NCBI GenBank assembly: GCA_040388535.1
Contig: JAZKBR010000001.1
Location: 544,821-608,820, forward strand
DNA from: Gemmatimonadota bacterium
GTDB taxonomy: Bacteria > Gemmatimonadota > Gemmatimonadetes > Gemmatimonadales > GWC2-71-9
DNA length: 64,000 bases
Reading direction: 5' to 3'
A model generated the notes under the pieces. That model was not told the origin of the DNA. It worked only from the letters and a program-made list of their open reading frames with translations, and searched no databases. Below, piece by piece: positions 18,602 through 27,425 of this stretch (its first letter is position 1; each line of letters opens with the position of its first letter). The position numbers were made by a program, and so were the translations under genes.

Positions 18602-20107
18602 CTACTCTCCGCGCTCGTCGCGCTGCAGCCCGTGCTTCTCCATCAGGCGATACAGCGTGGTGCGGTCGATGTTGGCCTGACGTGCGGCCTTCGACATGTT
18701 GCCCACCGCGCGAGCGATGAGGCGCGTGAGATAGTCGCGCTCGAACTGTGCGATGACCCGGTCCTTCACATCGTGGAAGGGACCGTCGAGCTGCGCCGTC
18801 GGCATGCCCACCGGCGTCGACTCGGCGTCATCATAGATCGGAATGTCACCCGGCTCGATCGGCTGATCGGGTTCCACCAGCACGGCGACATGTTCGATCA
18901 CATTCTGGAGTTCGCGCACGTTACCGCGCCACGGGCGCGAGCGCAGATACTCGATACTCGCCTCGGTGAGCTTGGGCGCCCGGTCGGGCATCTGCCGATG
19001 CCGATGCCAGAACACGCCGAGGAAATGGTTTGCGAGAATCGCGATGTCTTCAGGCCGCGAACGGAGCGGCGGCAACACGATCGGCACGACCCGCAAGCGA
19101 TAGAAGAGGTCGCCCCGCAGGATGCCGCGTTCGACGGCTTCCTGCGGATCACGATTGGTAGCGGAGATGAAGCGCACGTCGACCGGATCGCCGGCGGTTT
19201 CGGCACCAACCCGGCGCACCACACCATCCTGCACCACGCGCAACAGCTTCGCCTGGAGCGGAAGGGACATTTCGGTGAGCTCGTCGAGGAAGAGTGTGCT
19301 CCCGTTGGCGGTTTCGAGCAGGCCCGGCTTGTCGCGATCTGCCCCGGTGAAGGCGCCCTTCTTGTGGCCGAACACTTCCGATTCGAGCAGCGGCTCGGGG
19401 AGGGCGGCGCAGTTGATCGGCACCATCGCCTTCTTGGAACGGCGCGAGTGCTGATGGATGAACTGCGCAATGACTTCCTTGCCGGTGCCGCTCTCCCCGC
19501 TGATGAAGACCGATGCGTCAGTAGGTGCGACCTTTCGGGCCAGCTCGACGGCCTTCCGGAACGAGGGCGAAATGCCGATGAGGGCCAGGTTGTCGGAATG
19601 CGAGTGCTGCCGCATCACCTGCATCCGGAGGTCGGCGGCTTCGCGACCCTTGAGGATGGCGTGCGACGCCCGGCCGATCAGAACCTGCAAGTGCGTGGCG
19701 GAGAACGGCTTGGGGAGATAATCCCAGGCGCCCATCCGCAGTGCTTCAATGCTCGAGGTAACGCTCGGATTGCCCGTCATCACGACGACGAGGCAATCGC
19801 GGTTGGATTCCAGCGCGGCGTTGAGGATTTCCAGCCCGGGGACCTGCGACATGAAGAGGTCGACCAGAATGAGGTCGAACTGACGCCGGCGGACCAGGTC
19901 GAGGGCTTCCTCGCCGCGTCCCGCCAGAGTCACGCTATAGCCCTCACCACGGAGGACCGAGGCGCAGCTCTCCCGGAGCGTGCGCTCGTCATCAACAATG
20001 AGGATCCGGATTGACGCCTTGATATCGGCGGGAAGCGCGAGAACATCGCGTCCGGCTGGCGTATCCGATGAGCCGGTTCCTGATCCGACTCCGGTTACCG
20101 CGGTCAT
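18602..20107 (-). CDS. NtrC-family sigma-54-dependent response regulator (PrsR-like by context)
   Basis: A 501-residue activator. The receiver domain lies at about 34-150 with phosphoacceptor Asp83 in LILVDLFM and Lys in YLPKPF. The AAA+ domain has Walker A GESGTGKE (204-211), the intact sigma-54 contact loop GAFTGA (251-256), and Walker B STLFLDELTEM. A Fis-type helix-turn-helix closes the protein (MSKAARQANIDRTTLYRLMEKHGL). It must hydrolyse ATP to open sigma-54 promoters. ATG 20107 has AGGAG upstream. It diverges from the polysaccharide locus, the arrangement expected for the EPS/PEP-CTERM regulator (PrsR type). A weak sigma-54-like site at 20159-20172 on its own strand suggests possible autoregulation. 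Confidence 0.93.
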   Translation of the reverse strand: MTAVTGVGSGTGSSDTPAGRDVLALPADIKASIRILIVDDERTLRESCASVLRGEGYSVTLAGRGEEALDLVRRRQFDLILVDLFMSQVPGLEILNAALESNRDCLVVVMTGNPSVTSSIEALRMGAWDYLPKPFSATHLQVLIGRASHAILKGREAADLRMQVMRQHSHSDNLALIGISPSFRKAVELARKVAPTDASVFISGESGTGKEVIAQFIHQHSRRSKKAMVPINCAALPEPLLESEVFGHKKGAFTGADRDKPGLLETANGSTLFLDELTEMSLPLQAKLLRVVQDGVVRRVGAETAGDPVDVRFISATNRDPQEAVERGILRGDLFYRLRVVPIVLPPLRSRPEDIAILANHFLGVFWHRHRQMPDRAPKLTEASIEYLRSRPWRGNVRELQNVIEHVAVLVEPDQPIEPGDIPIYDDAESTPVGMPTAQLDGPFHDVKDRVIAQFERDYLTRLIARAVGNMSKAARQANIDRTTLYRLMEKHGLQRDERGE

Positions 20108-20321
20108 GGGCAAGACTCCTGAAATCGCGAGCGTGGGATCCGCTCTGCACTCCTCAAGGCGAAAAGCGTGCCGCAACTGTGGTGCTGGTACATCGAAGAA
20201 ACGTCCATATTTGGCCGAATCGTTGCCGGAACGCGGCAATTGTCTCAGGAAAACCGCACCAGACTGTGGTAGCTATACTACATATATATCCCTGAACTGT
20301 CGCTCTGGGGCCTCGCAGTGC

Positions 20322-20335
20322 GGTATGGGGGTTGC
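20322..20335 (+). promoter_or_regulatory. possible sigma-54 promoter of the polysaccharide kinase gene
   Basis: GGTATGGGGGTTGC followed by A has GG and GC ten bases apart and a perfect TTGCA at -12; the -24 half is weak (CGGTAT for TGGCAC). Predicted start near 20347, 49 bases before the ATG. It lies between the divergent sigma-54 activator and wzc-like genes. Confidence 0.45.
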
Positions 20336-20395
20336 ATAGGACGGATGCGTCAGGACGTTGCGGCCGCGGGCCGCTCACTTATACGTGCAGGCCTT

Positions 20396-22828
20396 ATGAC
20401 CTCGAACCTCGCGCCGCTTTCCGGCAACCTGCCGGCGAATCCCTCCGGTTTCGGGGGGAACGGATCCTCCCCGATGACCGGGGCCAGCGGCGGCCCCCGC
20501 ACCTCGCCCATCGTCCGATATCTCTCGGCTGTCCGGCGCTTCAAGTGGCTCGTCCTCCTGCTGTCGCTGGTCGGTTTTGGCGGCGGCCTGCTCGTTTCGC
20601 GGCTCCGGCCGGAGAGCTTCACGGTCCAGGCCGACATCCTGATCGCCGATGAGCCTGGCAATGCCGGCGCGATCCAGGCCGGCCCGGCATATCAGTCGGA
20701 GCAGTGGAAGGAACTCTTCGGGAACTACTTCATCGTCGAACCCGTGGCGATCTCCCGTCGGCACTACATCATCGGCCCGAAGCGGGTCGGCGCACCGCCG
20801 CTTCCCAACGGACCGAGCGGTCCCGACGCCGCCCTGTTCAATGGCTTCAACATCGATGCCGATCGGCTCACGACCGGCCTCTATGATTTCAAGGTCAGCG
20901 AGGACGGCACCCGCTGGGAGCTCGTGAACACCGCGAGCAGCCGCAAGATCGCTGGCGTCGCTGGCGACAGCGTCGGCACGACCTTCGGCTTCAAGTGGAT
21001 CCCGCGACTCGAGCGCCGCTGGTTCGGCCGGACCTTCACCTTTGAAATCGTGACCCCGCGCGAAGCCGCCGACGACATCAAGGACCGGCTCAACATTGCG
21101 ATGGCGTTCCGCGCCGCGCGCTTCATGCACATCACGCTGCGGGGTCAGGACGGTCCCGAGACCGCCGCGACGCTCAACGACCTGATGGCGGTCTTCGTGC
21201 AGAAGGCCGGCGAGATGAAGAAGAGCGGCCTCACCACCCAGGCGGCGATTCTCGACACCCAGCTCACCGGGGCGCAGGCGCGCCTCGAGGGTGCCCGCGG
21301 CAATCTCGAGAAGTTCAAGGTCAAGACCATCACGCTGCCGAAGGAAGACCTGCCGGTGGCTCCGGGGCTGGCCCAGACCACGCCCGGCGCGACCCAGGCC
21401 TATATCGAGAAGCGCTCCAAGGTCGAGCTGCTCCGCCGTGATCGCCGTGACCTCGCCGATGCACTTGCGCGCGCTGAAGCCGGCGACCTCGCCGTCGACC
21501 TCTTCACCGCGATCCCCACAGTGAATGCCTCGCCGGCACTGAGCGGCGTGATCAAGGAACTCGAGGCGAATGAAGCGCAGCTGCGGAACTACCGCCTCAC
21601 CATGACCGACAGCGCGGTACCGATCAAGCAGACGCTGCCCAAGATCGCCGAGATCCGCAACAAGCTCCTGCCGGCATACACGCGCGCAGTGCTACGGAAC
21701 CTCGACGACAACATCGCCCGTCTCGATACCGAAATCGGCAATTCAGGTCGTGAGCTGCAGGGGATTCCGCAGCGCACTATCGCCGAGAGCCGCTACCAGC
21801 TCGAGATCGATGTCGCCGCCAACATCTACAAGGTGCTGACCGATCGCTACGAGGCCGCACGCCTCGTCGAAGCGTCGGCGCAGCCCGACGTCTCGATCCT
21901 GACCCGCGCGGTCGCCGGCTCGAAGCCGACCAATAACCGCAAGGTCGTGATCGTCGGCATGGGCATCCTGATGGGGCTCGGCGCCGGCCTCGGTCTCGCC
22001 CTGCTCTTTGACGTGACCGACAAGCGGGTGCGCTACGCCGACCAGATCACCGGCGGCCTCGGCCTCACCATTCTCGGCGTCATCCCCGAGATCAAGCGCG
22101 CCAAGGGCGAAACGCCGTCGCCGGAAGAGGCGGCCCAGGTCATCGAAGCGTTCCGTACCGTGCGACTCAACCTGGCCCACACCGTGGGCGATGGCTCGCT
22201 GGTGATCACCATCTCCTCGCCGTCACCGGGTGACGGCAAGTCGCTGGTGTCGTCGAACCTCGCGCTCTCGTTCGCCGAGGCCGGGTACAACACCCTCCTC
22301 ATCGACGGCGACACCCGTCGTGGAGAGCTGCACCGTACCTTCGGTGTGGAGCGTCGACCCGGCCTGCTCGATTACCTCACCGGCGAAATCAAGTTTGCCC
22401 AGCTGGTGCACAAGACGCAGCATCCGCAGCTGCAGCTGATCACCGCCGGTTCGCGCAAGCGCAACGCCCCGGAACTGCTCGGCGGCGCCGCGATGCGCGA
22501 GCTGATCAAGTCGATGCGCGAGAAGTATGAAGTGGTCATCGTCGACTCGCCGCCGCTCGGCGCCGGCATCGACCCGTTCGTCCTCAGCACGCTCACGGGC
22601 AACCTGATGCTGGTGCTCCGTGCCGGTGCCACCGAGCGCGACCTGGCCGAGGCGAAACTGCAGATCGTCGATCAGCTGCCGATCCGCCTTATCGGCGCGG
22701 TGCTCAACGACGTTCGCGCCACGATGGACGGGTACAAGTACTACTCGTACAGCTATGGCTACGGCGCAGTGGACGAAGGCGAAGATCAGGGCAAGCCGCA
22801 GCTGCTTGCCGGTGAGAAAGAGGAGTAA
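20396..22828 (+). CDS. Wzc-type polysaccharide co-polymerase with tyrosine autokinase domain
   Basis: An 810-residue fused protein controlling polymer length and export. The N-terminal Wzz-like part has a first membrane segment (KWLVLLLSLVGFGGGLLV, about 60-77), a long periplasmic coiled region, and a second segment (VVIVGMGILMGLGAGLGLALLF, about 517-538). The cytoplasmic BY-kinase follows: Walker A PSPGDGKSLVSSNLAL, Walker A' LLIDGDTRRG, and VVIVDSPPLG. The C-terminal Tyr cluster YKYYSYSYGYG is the autophosphorylation tail, whose cycling gates polymerisation. ATG 20396 is preferred over an upstream in-frame start lacking a ribosome site. No matching tyrosine phosphatase gene is visible in the window. 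Confidence 0.92.
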   Translation: MTSNLAPLSGNLPANPSGFGGNGSSPMTGASGGPRTSPIVRYLSAVRRFKWLVLLLSLVGFGGGLLVSRLRPESFTVQADILIADEPGNAGAIQAGPAYQSEQWKELFGNYFIVEPVAISRRHYIIGPKRVGAPPLPNGPSGPDAALFNGFNIDADRLTTGLYDFKVSEDGTRWELVNTASSRKIAGVAGDSVGTTFGFKWIPRLERRWFGRTFTFEIVTPREAADDIKDRLNIAMAFRAARFMHITLRGQDGPETAATLNDLMAVFVQKAGEMKKSGLTTQAAILDTQLTGAQARLEGARGNLEKFKVKTITLPKEDLPVAPGLAQTTPGATQAYIEKRSKVELLRRDRRDLADALARAEAGDLAVDLFTAIPTVNASPALSGVIKELEANEAQLRNYRLTMTDSAVPIKQTLPKIAEIRNKLLPAYTRAVLRNLDDNIARLDTEIGNSGRELQGIPQRTIAESRYQLEIDVAANIYKVLTDRYEAARLVEASAQPDVSILTRAVAGSKPTNNRKVVIVGMGILMGLGAGLGLALLFDVTDKRVRYADQITGGLGLTILGVIPEIKRAKGETPSPEEAAQVIEAFRTVRLNLAHTVGDGSLVITISSPSPGDGKSLVSSNLALSFAEAGYNTLLIDGDTRRGELHRTFGVERRPGLLDYLTGEIKFAQLVHKTQHPQLQLITAGSRKRNAPELLGGAAMRELIKSMREKYEVVIVDSPPLGAGIDPFVLSTLTGNLMLVLRAGATERDLAEAKLQIVDQLPIRLIGAVLNDVRATMDGYKYYSYSYGYGAVDEGEDQGKPQLLAGEKEE

Positions 22829-22836
22829 CAAGTAGC

Positions 22837-22951
22837 GAGAAGGGAGAAGGGAGAAGGGAGAAGGGAGAACAACCGAAGGGCCGACATCTCATCGAGGTGT
22901 CGGCCCTAAAGTTGTCCCTTCTCCCTTCTCCCTTCTCCCTTCTCCCTTCTC
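22837..22951. repeat. inverted 7-bp repeat arrays enclosing a terminator hairpin
   Basis: Left arm 22837-22869 (GAGAAGG units) and right arm 22916-22951 (about five TTCTCCC units) face each other. Between them is a 14-bp hairpin stem plus short loop (22877-22907, AGGGCCGACA paired with TGTCGGCCCT), continued inward by one G-U pair and three more pairs. It separates two convergent genes and could end both. Confidence 0.85.
22877..22907. terminator. strong hairpin between convergent genes
   Basis: Near-perfect 14-bp stem with a 3-base loop, followed on the plus strand by TAAAGTTGT, and nested inside the inverted 7-bp repeat arms. A second hairpin (AGCGGCC, loop ATTA, GGCCGCT) at 22952-22969 overlaps the stop of the minus-strand gene. 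Confidence 0.7.
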
Positions 22952-22959
22952 AGCGGCCA

Positions 22960-23814
22960 TTAGGCCGCTAATGCATGCACCAGCCGGTCGAGCAGCGCGT
23001 CGCCGTCACCGGTCGGCGTCGCGCCGGAAATGTCTTCGGTGAGGATCGTGGCGCGCACGGCATCGCGATCGGCCTGGTAGGCGGCTGCAAGCACTCCGCG
23101 GAAACGTTCGGCGAGATGTTCGGCGCCCTGTGCATCGGTGCCTGGCGCGACCACTGCGAACTCACCGTTGCCAAGCCGGCCGAAGGCGTCGGCAGCGCGA
23201 CCCTTCTCGCGTAGCATATCGCCAGCCTGCTGCGAATGGGCACCATCGACGGCGCCCTCGAGCGACCAGGCCACGCAGGCCACGGTGCGGCCGTTGCGCC
23301 GGGCCTCGCCCAGCAGCTCCGTCGCGCGACGCGCCAGCCCGGCGCGGCTGTAGAGTCCTGATGCCGGATCAATCATCGAGTTGTGACGCAACCGTCGTAC
23401 TTCGCGGTAGGACGCCGAGTAGACTCGGAGCTTGTGGAGGAGTGCTTCGGCGTCGAGGGGCTGGCCGTAGAACTCCCAGGCGCCGGCCTCGTATGCGCTC
23501 AGGCGCTGCTGGCGACCCGACGGGCCGGCGGTCGTGATCAGGATCGGCAGCGCCGTGCCGAATCGGGCGTCGGCGCGGAGCTGACGGCAGACCTCGACCC
23601 CGGAAAAGTCGGGAAGCTGCTGGTCGAGGATCACGACATCGGGATCGGAAACGTTGGCCAGGGCGAGTGTCTCCCGCGCCGTGAACGATCGCGAAACCCG
23701 GAAGCCATTGGCCACCAGGATGCTCTCGATCGCACGAGCAGTCCACTCCTGGTCGTTGGCGATCAGGACCATGGGTGCTTCGGCGGCGGCAGTCAGGGGA
23801 GCTTCAAGTGACAC
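22960..23814 (-). CDS. response-regulator receiver with degenerate GGDEF domain
   Basis: A 284-residue two-domain protein. The receiver (about 14-130) has phosphoacceptor Asp64 in VVILDQQLPDFSG. A GGDEF-like domain follows (about 145-275) with opening DPASGLYSRAGLARR, but the signature reads RLGNGEF instead of RLGGDEF, so the metal-binding Asp is missing and diguanylate cyclase activity is unlikely. It may bind GTP or cyclic di-GMP as an effector instead. GTG 23814 was chosen because GAGGG sits upstream; an ATG at 23775 would trim 13 residues. It is convergent with the wzc-like gene. A sigma-54-like site lies upstream at 23974-23987. Confidence 0.75.
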   Translation of the reverse strand: MSLEAPLTAAAEAPMVLIANDQEWTARAIESILVANGFRVSRSFTARETLALANVSDPDVVILDQQLPDFSGVEVCRQLRADARFGTALPILITTAGPSGRQQRLSAYEAGAWEFYGQPLDAEALLHKLRVYSASYREVRRLRHNSMIDPASGLYSRAGLARRATELLGEARRNGRTVACVAWSLEGAVDGAHSQQAGDMLREKGRAADAFGRLGNGEFAVVAPGTDAQGAEHLAERFRGVLAAAYQADRDAVRATILTEDISGATPTGDGDALLDRLVHALAA

Positions 23815-24294
23815 GGGACCCTCGCAAGGAATCGTCAGGTAGCTGGCATCGCAGCAACTGTTGCAATTAAGCAACAACTCTGTGACCGTCCGCCACGCTC
23901 ATCGCCGCGGGGGTCCCGGCGCATCACGCAGGTACTGGTACAGCTAAATTGTTATACATCATTGAGTTACCGAGCACCTGGTGCGCCATGACCCAGCCTC
24001 GGCAGAGCCCTACCTCCGAGGGATAGTGCAAGGTCTCTGCCGGGGCGTCGCGGTCAGCGACGGTCCACCGGCGCCGCCGGGAAGCTGGACCACTCCCGTA
24101 GCGGTGATGCACCGCCCTGAGGCGTCCTTGCTACATATGCCGCCGATTCGACGCCACACTCGTGGCCGGGATCTTGCCTAACTGTAGGCGAGAATACCGT
24201 TTAGGCTGGCCCTGACTGGCACAGGCGCCTGAGCACGGGATGTGCTCTTCAGACGGCATCGGGGCGTCGCCCCACAAATTACCGGAGAGGGCGT
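23815..24294. other. 480-base divergent regulatory region with stable RNA hairpins
   Basis: No gene recognised. Several adjacent stems are visible: a long stem CTCGGCAGAG (23999-24008) with CTCTGCCGGGG; GTCGC-GGTCA-GCGAC; GGTCCA with TGGACC enclosing CCGGC-GCC-GCCGG; GCGGTG-AT-GCACCGC; and GAGCAC-GGGAT-GTGCTC near 24230-24246, just before the export gene. It matches no RNA family that I recognise. An A/T-rich island (23943-23968) could hold promoters on either strand. Confidence 0.45.
23974..23987 (-). promoter_or_regulatory. probable sigma-54 promoter before the receiver/GGDEF-like gene
   Basis: On the minus strand TGGCGCACCAGGTGCT: GG and GC are ten bases apart, the -24 half matches five of six bases of TGGCAC, and the -12 half is GTGCT. 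Predicted start near 23962, about 150 bases before the GTG. Confidence 0.5.
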
Positions 24295-25101
24295 GTGAGG
24301 ATTCGAGCGATCGCAGTCACGATGGGAACTCTGCTGATGGCAGCGGGCACTGGCGCCCGGACGCTTGCTGCGCAGACGACCGATGCCGCGGGGACGGTCG
24401 TAAACGCCCAACGGTCGATGGTGACCCGGGCCGAACTCACTTCCGCGCTCGAAGTCATCGACCGGCAGCTCGGCTCGAGCGGCTACAGCGCCGCCCTGCG
24501 CGATGCCAAGCGGGCCGAGGCCGATGCAATCCGCTCACGCCTGGCCGAGGGCGACCTCCACGTAGGCGATCTGGTCAACATCGATCTGGTCGGCGACGTG
24601 GCAGGCCTCAAGGGGACCTACGCCGTCACTCCGATCCGGACGATCTCCCTTCCTGGTGGTGCAGAAATCCCGGTCCGGGGCGTCCTTCGCTCCGAGATGC
24701 AGGCGCACATTACCGAGCAGCTCAAGAAGTACGTCCGTGAACCGGTAGTGAAGGTCACGACCTCGATCCGGATCTCGATGTTCGGCGCGATTGGCAAGCC
24801 CGGGCTCTATTCCGCCCCGGCCGATCTCCTGCTCGGCGACGCCCTGATGACGCCCGGCGGCGGACCTGCCAACAACGCCCGGTTCGAAAAGTCGCAGATC
24901 AAGCGCGGCGACAAGGTGGTGGTGGATGGCCCGGAGTTCCAGGCCGCCATTCGTCAGGGCAAGACGCTGGACCAGTTGAACCTGCAAGCGGGAGACGAGA
25001 TCATCGTCGCCGCCAAGCCCACAGGCGGCACAGTGCTCCGGATTCTGGGTGCCGTCGGCTCGATGGGCTCACTTATCTACCTTGGCACACAGATCTTCTG
25101 A
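24295..25101 (+). CDS. Wza-like polysaccharide export protein
   Basis: A 268-residue outer-membrane export (poly_export/SLBB) protein that forms the exit channel for exopolysaccharide. The signal peptide ends at LAAQ (about 1-25). The export domain carries LHVGDLVNIDLVGDV, TYAVTPIRTISLPGGAEIPVRGVLRSEMQAHI and VKVTTSIRISMFGAIGKPGLYSAPADLLLGDALM. A second ligand-binding-like part ends with LNLQAGDEIIVAAK. A C-terminal hydrophobic stretch (TVLRILGAVGSMGSLIYLG) resembles the membrane helix of Wza-type proteins. GTG 24295 follows GGAGAGG. The protein has no lipobox Cys, unlike E. coli Wza. It opens the plus-strand polysaccharide operon. Confidence 0.88.
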   Translation: MRIRAIAVTMGTLLMAAGTGARTLAAQTTDAAGTVVNAQRSMVTRAELTSALEVIDRQLGSSGYSAALRDAKRAEADAIRSRLAEGDLHVGDLVNIDLVGDVAGLKGTYAVTPIRTISLPGGAEIPVRGVLRSEMQAHITEQLKKYVREPVVKVTTSIRISMFGAIGKPGLYSAPADLLLGDALMTPGGGPANNARFEKSQIKRGDKVVVDGPEFQAAIRQGKTLDQLNLQAGDEIIVAAKPTGGTVLRILGAVGSMGSLIYLGTQIF

Positions 25102-25109
25102 CCCCTGAC

Positions 25110-25862
25110 ATGCCGATACCCGCAACTTCGCCGATGGCCCACGTGAAGGAGACGCCAACCAGCCGGACGCGGTCCACCGAGAGTCGGAGCGATGAACTCG
25201 CCTCCGAACGACCGCTCTCGCGCGATGAACGCCTCATCCGGGCGCTCAACGTGGTGGTCGCGACCGTTGGCCTGATCATCACGCTGCCGATCTGGCTGCT
25301 GATTGCCATTGCCGTGAAGCTCACCTCGCGTGGGCCGATCTTCTACACCCAGACCCGGGTGGGGCTCGATCAGCGCCAGCGGATGCCGGCGCGTGACGAT
25401 TCGCGTCGTCGCTCCGACATCGGCGGCAAGCCGTTCACGATCGTGAAGTTCCGCACCATGACTGTCGACGCCGAGCGTCACGGGCAGGCAGTCTGGGCGC
25501 AGGCAAACGATCAGCGCGTCACCGCCATCGGCGGCTTCCTTCGCAGTTGTCGTCTCGACGAACTGCCGCAGTTGCTGAACGTGATTCGTGGCGACATGAA
25601 CCTGGTCGGCCCGCGCCCCGAGCGGCCGCAGCTGTTCACGGAATTGCGCGAGCAGATTCCCGACTACCAGCATCGCCAGCGCGTGCCGCCCGGCATCACC
25701 GGCCACGCGCAGGTGCACCTCCAGTACGATTCGTCGGTCGAGGATGTCCGCCGCAAGGTGCAGCACGACCTCGACTACATCGCCCGGCGCAGCGTATGGG
25801 AAGACCTCAAGATCATGCTCAAGACGATCCCGGTGATGCTCTTCCGGAAGGGTGGATGGTAG
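25110..25862 (+). CDS. undecaprenyl-phosphate sugar phosphotransferase (priming enzyme)
   Basis: A bacterial sugar transferase of the WcaJ/PglC type that attaches the first sugar-phosphate to undecaprenyl phosphate and so starts repeat-unit assembly. After a charged N-terminus there is one membrane (re-entrant) segment, [22 protein letters not shown] (about 49-70). The family motifs are [53 protein letters not shown] (with the catalytic D-E pair) and [14 protein letters not shown]. At 250 residues it is the short form without the extra N-terminal helices. Its stop overlaps the exosortase start by 7 bases. Confidence 0.93.
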   Translation: MPIPATSPMAHVKETPTSRTRSTESRSDELASERPLSRDERLIRALNVVVATVGLIITLPIWLLIAIAVKLTSRGPIFYTQTRVGLDQRQRMPARDDSRRRSDIGGKPFTIVKFRTMTVDAERHGQAVWAQANDQRVTAIGGFLRSCRLDELPQLLNVIRGDMNLVGPRPERPQLFTELREQIPDYQHRQRVPPGITGHAQVHLQYDSSVEDVRRKVQHDLDYIARRSVWEDLKIMLKTIPVMLFRKGGW

Positions 25863-26770
25863 CGCCGGTCGCCAACGCGCCCGCGACCCTCTCCTTTCCT
25901 GATTTCGCGAAGCGCGCGGGACCCTTTGCCCGGATCGCCGGCCCGGTGTTGCTCACCGCGCTCGCGTTCGTCGTGCTCTTCCAGGATCCGGCCCGCTCGC
26001 TCGCGCGCGACTGGTGGAACGACCCCGATGCAGGCCACGGCCTGCTGCTTTTCCCGGTCTCGCTCTGGCTCGCATGGCGCGCCGGGATCGTGGCCGACGC
26101 CAGGCCAGCGCCGGGGTGGGGCACCGCCCTCATCATCGCCTCTATTCTGCTCCGCGCACTCGGCGGGCTTGCCGCCGAATTCTTCACGCAGCGCTTCTCG
26201 ATCTGGCTCACCGTCGTCGGCGTCGTGGTCTTCTGCTTCGGCTGGCGGCAGGCGCGCGTCTGGTGGCTGCCGATCACGCTGATGCTGCTCTCGATCCCGC
26301 TGCCCGCACTCGTGACCAACAAGCTCGCCATTCCGCTCCAGTTCAAGGCATCGCAGCTCGGCACCGAGCTGATCAACTGGCGCAAGATCCCGGTGATGAC
26401 GCGTGGCAACGTGATCCAGATCCCCGAGGGTCGGCTCTTTGTCGCCGAGGCGTGCAGCGGGCTTCGCTCGCTTACGGCACTGATTGCCCTGGGCGTGATG
26501 ATCGGCGGGATGTATCTCGCCACCCTGCCCGCACGACTGCTATTGGTGCTGCTCGCGGTTCCGGTCGCGATCGCGCTCAACGGCGTGCGCATCTTCCTCA
26601 CCGCCTTCCTGATGCATTTCGTCGACCCCGCCCTCGGGCGCGGCTTCATGCACGAGAGCGAAGGGTGGGCGATGTTCATGATCGCCTTCGTGTTGCTGGG
26701 AATGATTGCGTTCTGTGTGCGACTGGTGGAGCGACGGATCAGCTCTCGCAAGGTGGGCTTCGATGCGTAA
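25856..26770 (+). CDS. exosortase (transpeptidase for PEP-CTERM proteins)
   Basis: A 304-residue polytopic membrane cysteine protease/transpeptidase that recognises and removes the PEP-CTERM tail. The active-site pattern is complete: Cys200 in VAEACSGLRSL, Arg245 in IALNGVRIF and His266 in GFMHESEGW. At least six hydrophobic helices are visible. It lies between the priming glycosyltransferase and an EpsI-like protein, the standard EPS-exosortase arrangement. Likely clients in this window are the two PEP-CTERM proteins at 47920 and 57666. The subtype cannot be fixed without a family search. Confidence 0.93.
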   Translation: MVAPVANAPATLSFPDFAKRAGPFARIAGPVLLTALAFVVLFQDPARSLARDWWNDPDAGHGLLLFPVSLWLAWRAGIVADARPAPGWGTALIIASILLRALGGLAAEFFTQRFSIWLTVVGVVVFCFGWRQARVWWLPITLMLLSIPLPALVTNKLAIPLQFKASQLGTELINWRKIPVMTRGNVIQIPEGRLFVAEACSGLRSLTALIALGVMIGGMYLATLPARLLLVLLAVPVAIALNGVRIFLTAFLMHFVDPALGRGFMHESEGWAMFMIAFVLLGMIAFCVRLVERRISSRKVGFDA

Positions 26771-27410
26771 CTGGCAGCGGTGGATTCCCGGCGGGCTGCT
26801 CGCAGGCGGTTTCCTGCTCAACAGCACCCTGATCTCGCGTCGCTCGGGTCCCGTGGAACTGGTCGGTCCGATCGAGGCCGTGGCGCCGCAGGCGCTCGGC
26901 GTGAAGGGAACCGATCTGAGCATCAGCGACGACGAGCGTCGCGTGGCGGGGATGACGTCGTTCATGCTGCGGCAGTACCAGCCCGCCGACCGACTCCCCT
27001 TCTCGATCTACGTTGGCTACTACGACGAACAGCGACAGGGGAAGAGCATCCACTCCCCGCGCAACTGCCTGCCGGGCGCGGGATGGGAGCCGGTCGATTC
27101 CCGGCCGATGACGCTCAATACCGCGGTCGGTCCGGTGGTCGTGAATCGCTATCGCCTGGTGCGCAGCGACTCGACGGCGATGGTGTACTACTGGTACCAG
27201 GGTCGTGGGCGCGTGGCGCACGACGAGTTCCGGGTGAAGTACGAGTTGCTCCGCGACGCGGCGCTCCACGGCCGCACCGAAGAAGCGCTGGTCCGGATCG
27301 TGGTGCGCGTCGGCAAGGGCGAGGACCAGATCGAAGCCGCCGACCAGATTGCCCGCGACGTCGGCACTCAGCTCGTTGGGCAGGTCGACAAAGTTCTTCC
27401 CCGCCTCTAG
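26763..27410 (+). CDS. EpsI-family exosortase-associated protein
   Basis: A 215-residue protein with one N-terminal membrane segment (WIPGGLLAGGFLLNSTLI) and an extracytoplasmic domain typical of EpsI proteins that follow or fuse with exosortases. Characteristic are the YVGYYDEQRQGKSIHSPRNCLPGAGW block (about 81-106, with conserved Ser-Pro-x-x-C-x-P-G) and VVNRYRLVRSDSTAMVYYWYQGRGR. The exact role is unknown; in other systems it is required for polymer or protein processing. ATG 26763 overlaps the exosortase stop by 8 bases. Sorting of PEP-CTERM proteins is inferred from the neighbourhood. Confidence 0.88.
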   Translation: MRNWQRWIPGGLLAGGFLLNSTLISRRSGPVELVGPIEAVAPQALGVKGTDLSISDDERRVAGMTSFMLRQYQPADRLPFSIYVGYYDEQRQGKSIHSPRNCLPGAGWEPVDSRPMTLNTAVGPVVVNRYRLVRSDSTAMVYYWYQGRGRVAHDEFRVKYELLRDAALHGRTEEALVRIVVRVGKGEDQIEAADQIARDVGTQLVGQVDKVLPRL

Positions 27411-27425
27411 CCCGGGCCGGCACAC

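Noticed and set aside
23990-24175. Cobalamin or other known riboswitch before the export gene
   Set aside because: The B12-box and core consensus were not found on either strand; only generic stems are seen.
24217-24222. Perfect TGGCAC before the export gene as a sigma-54 promoter
   Set aside because: The -12 half (CCTGA) lacks GC at the required 10-base spacing.
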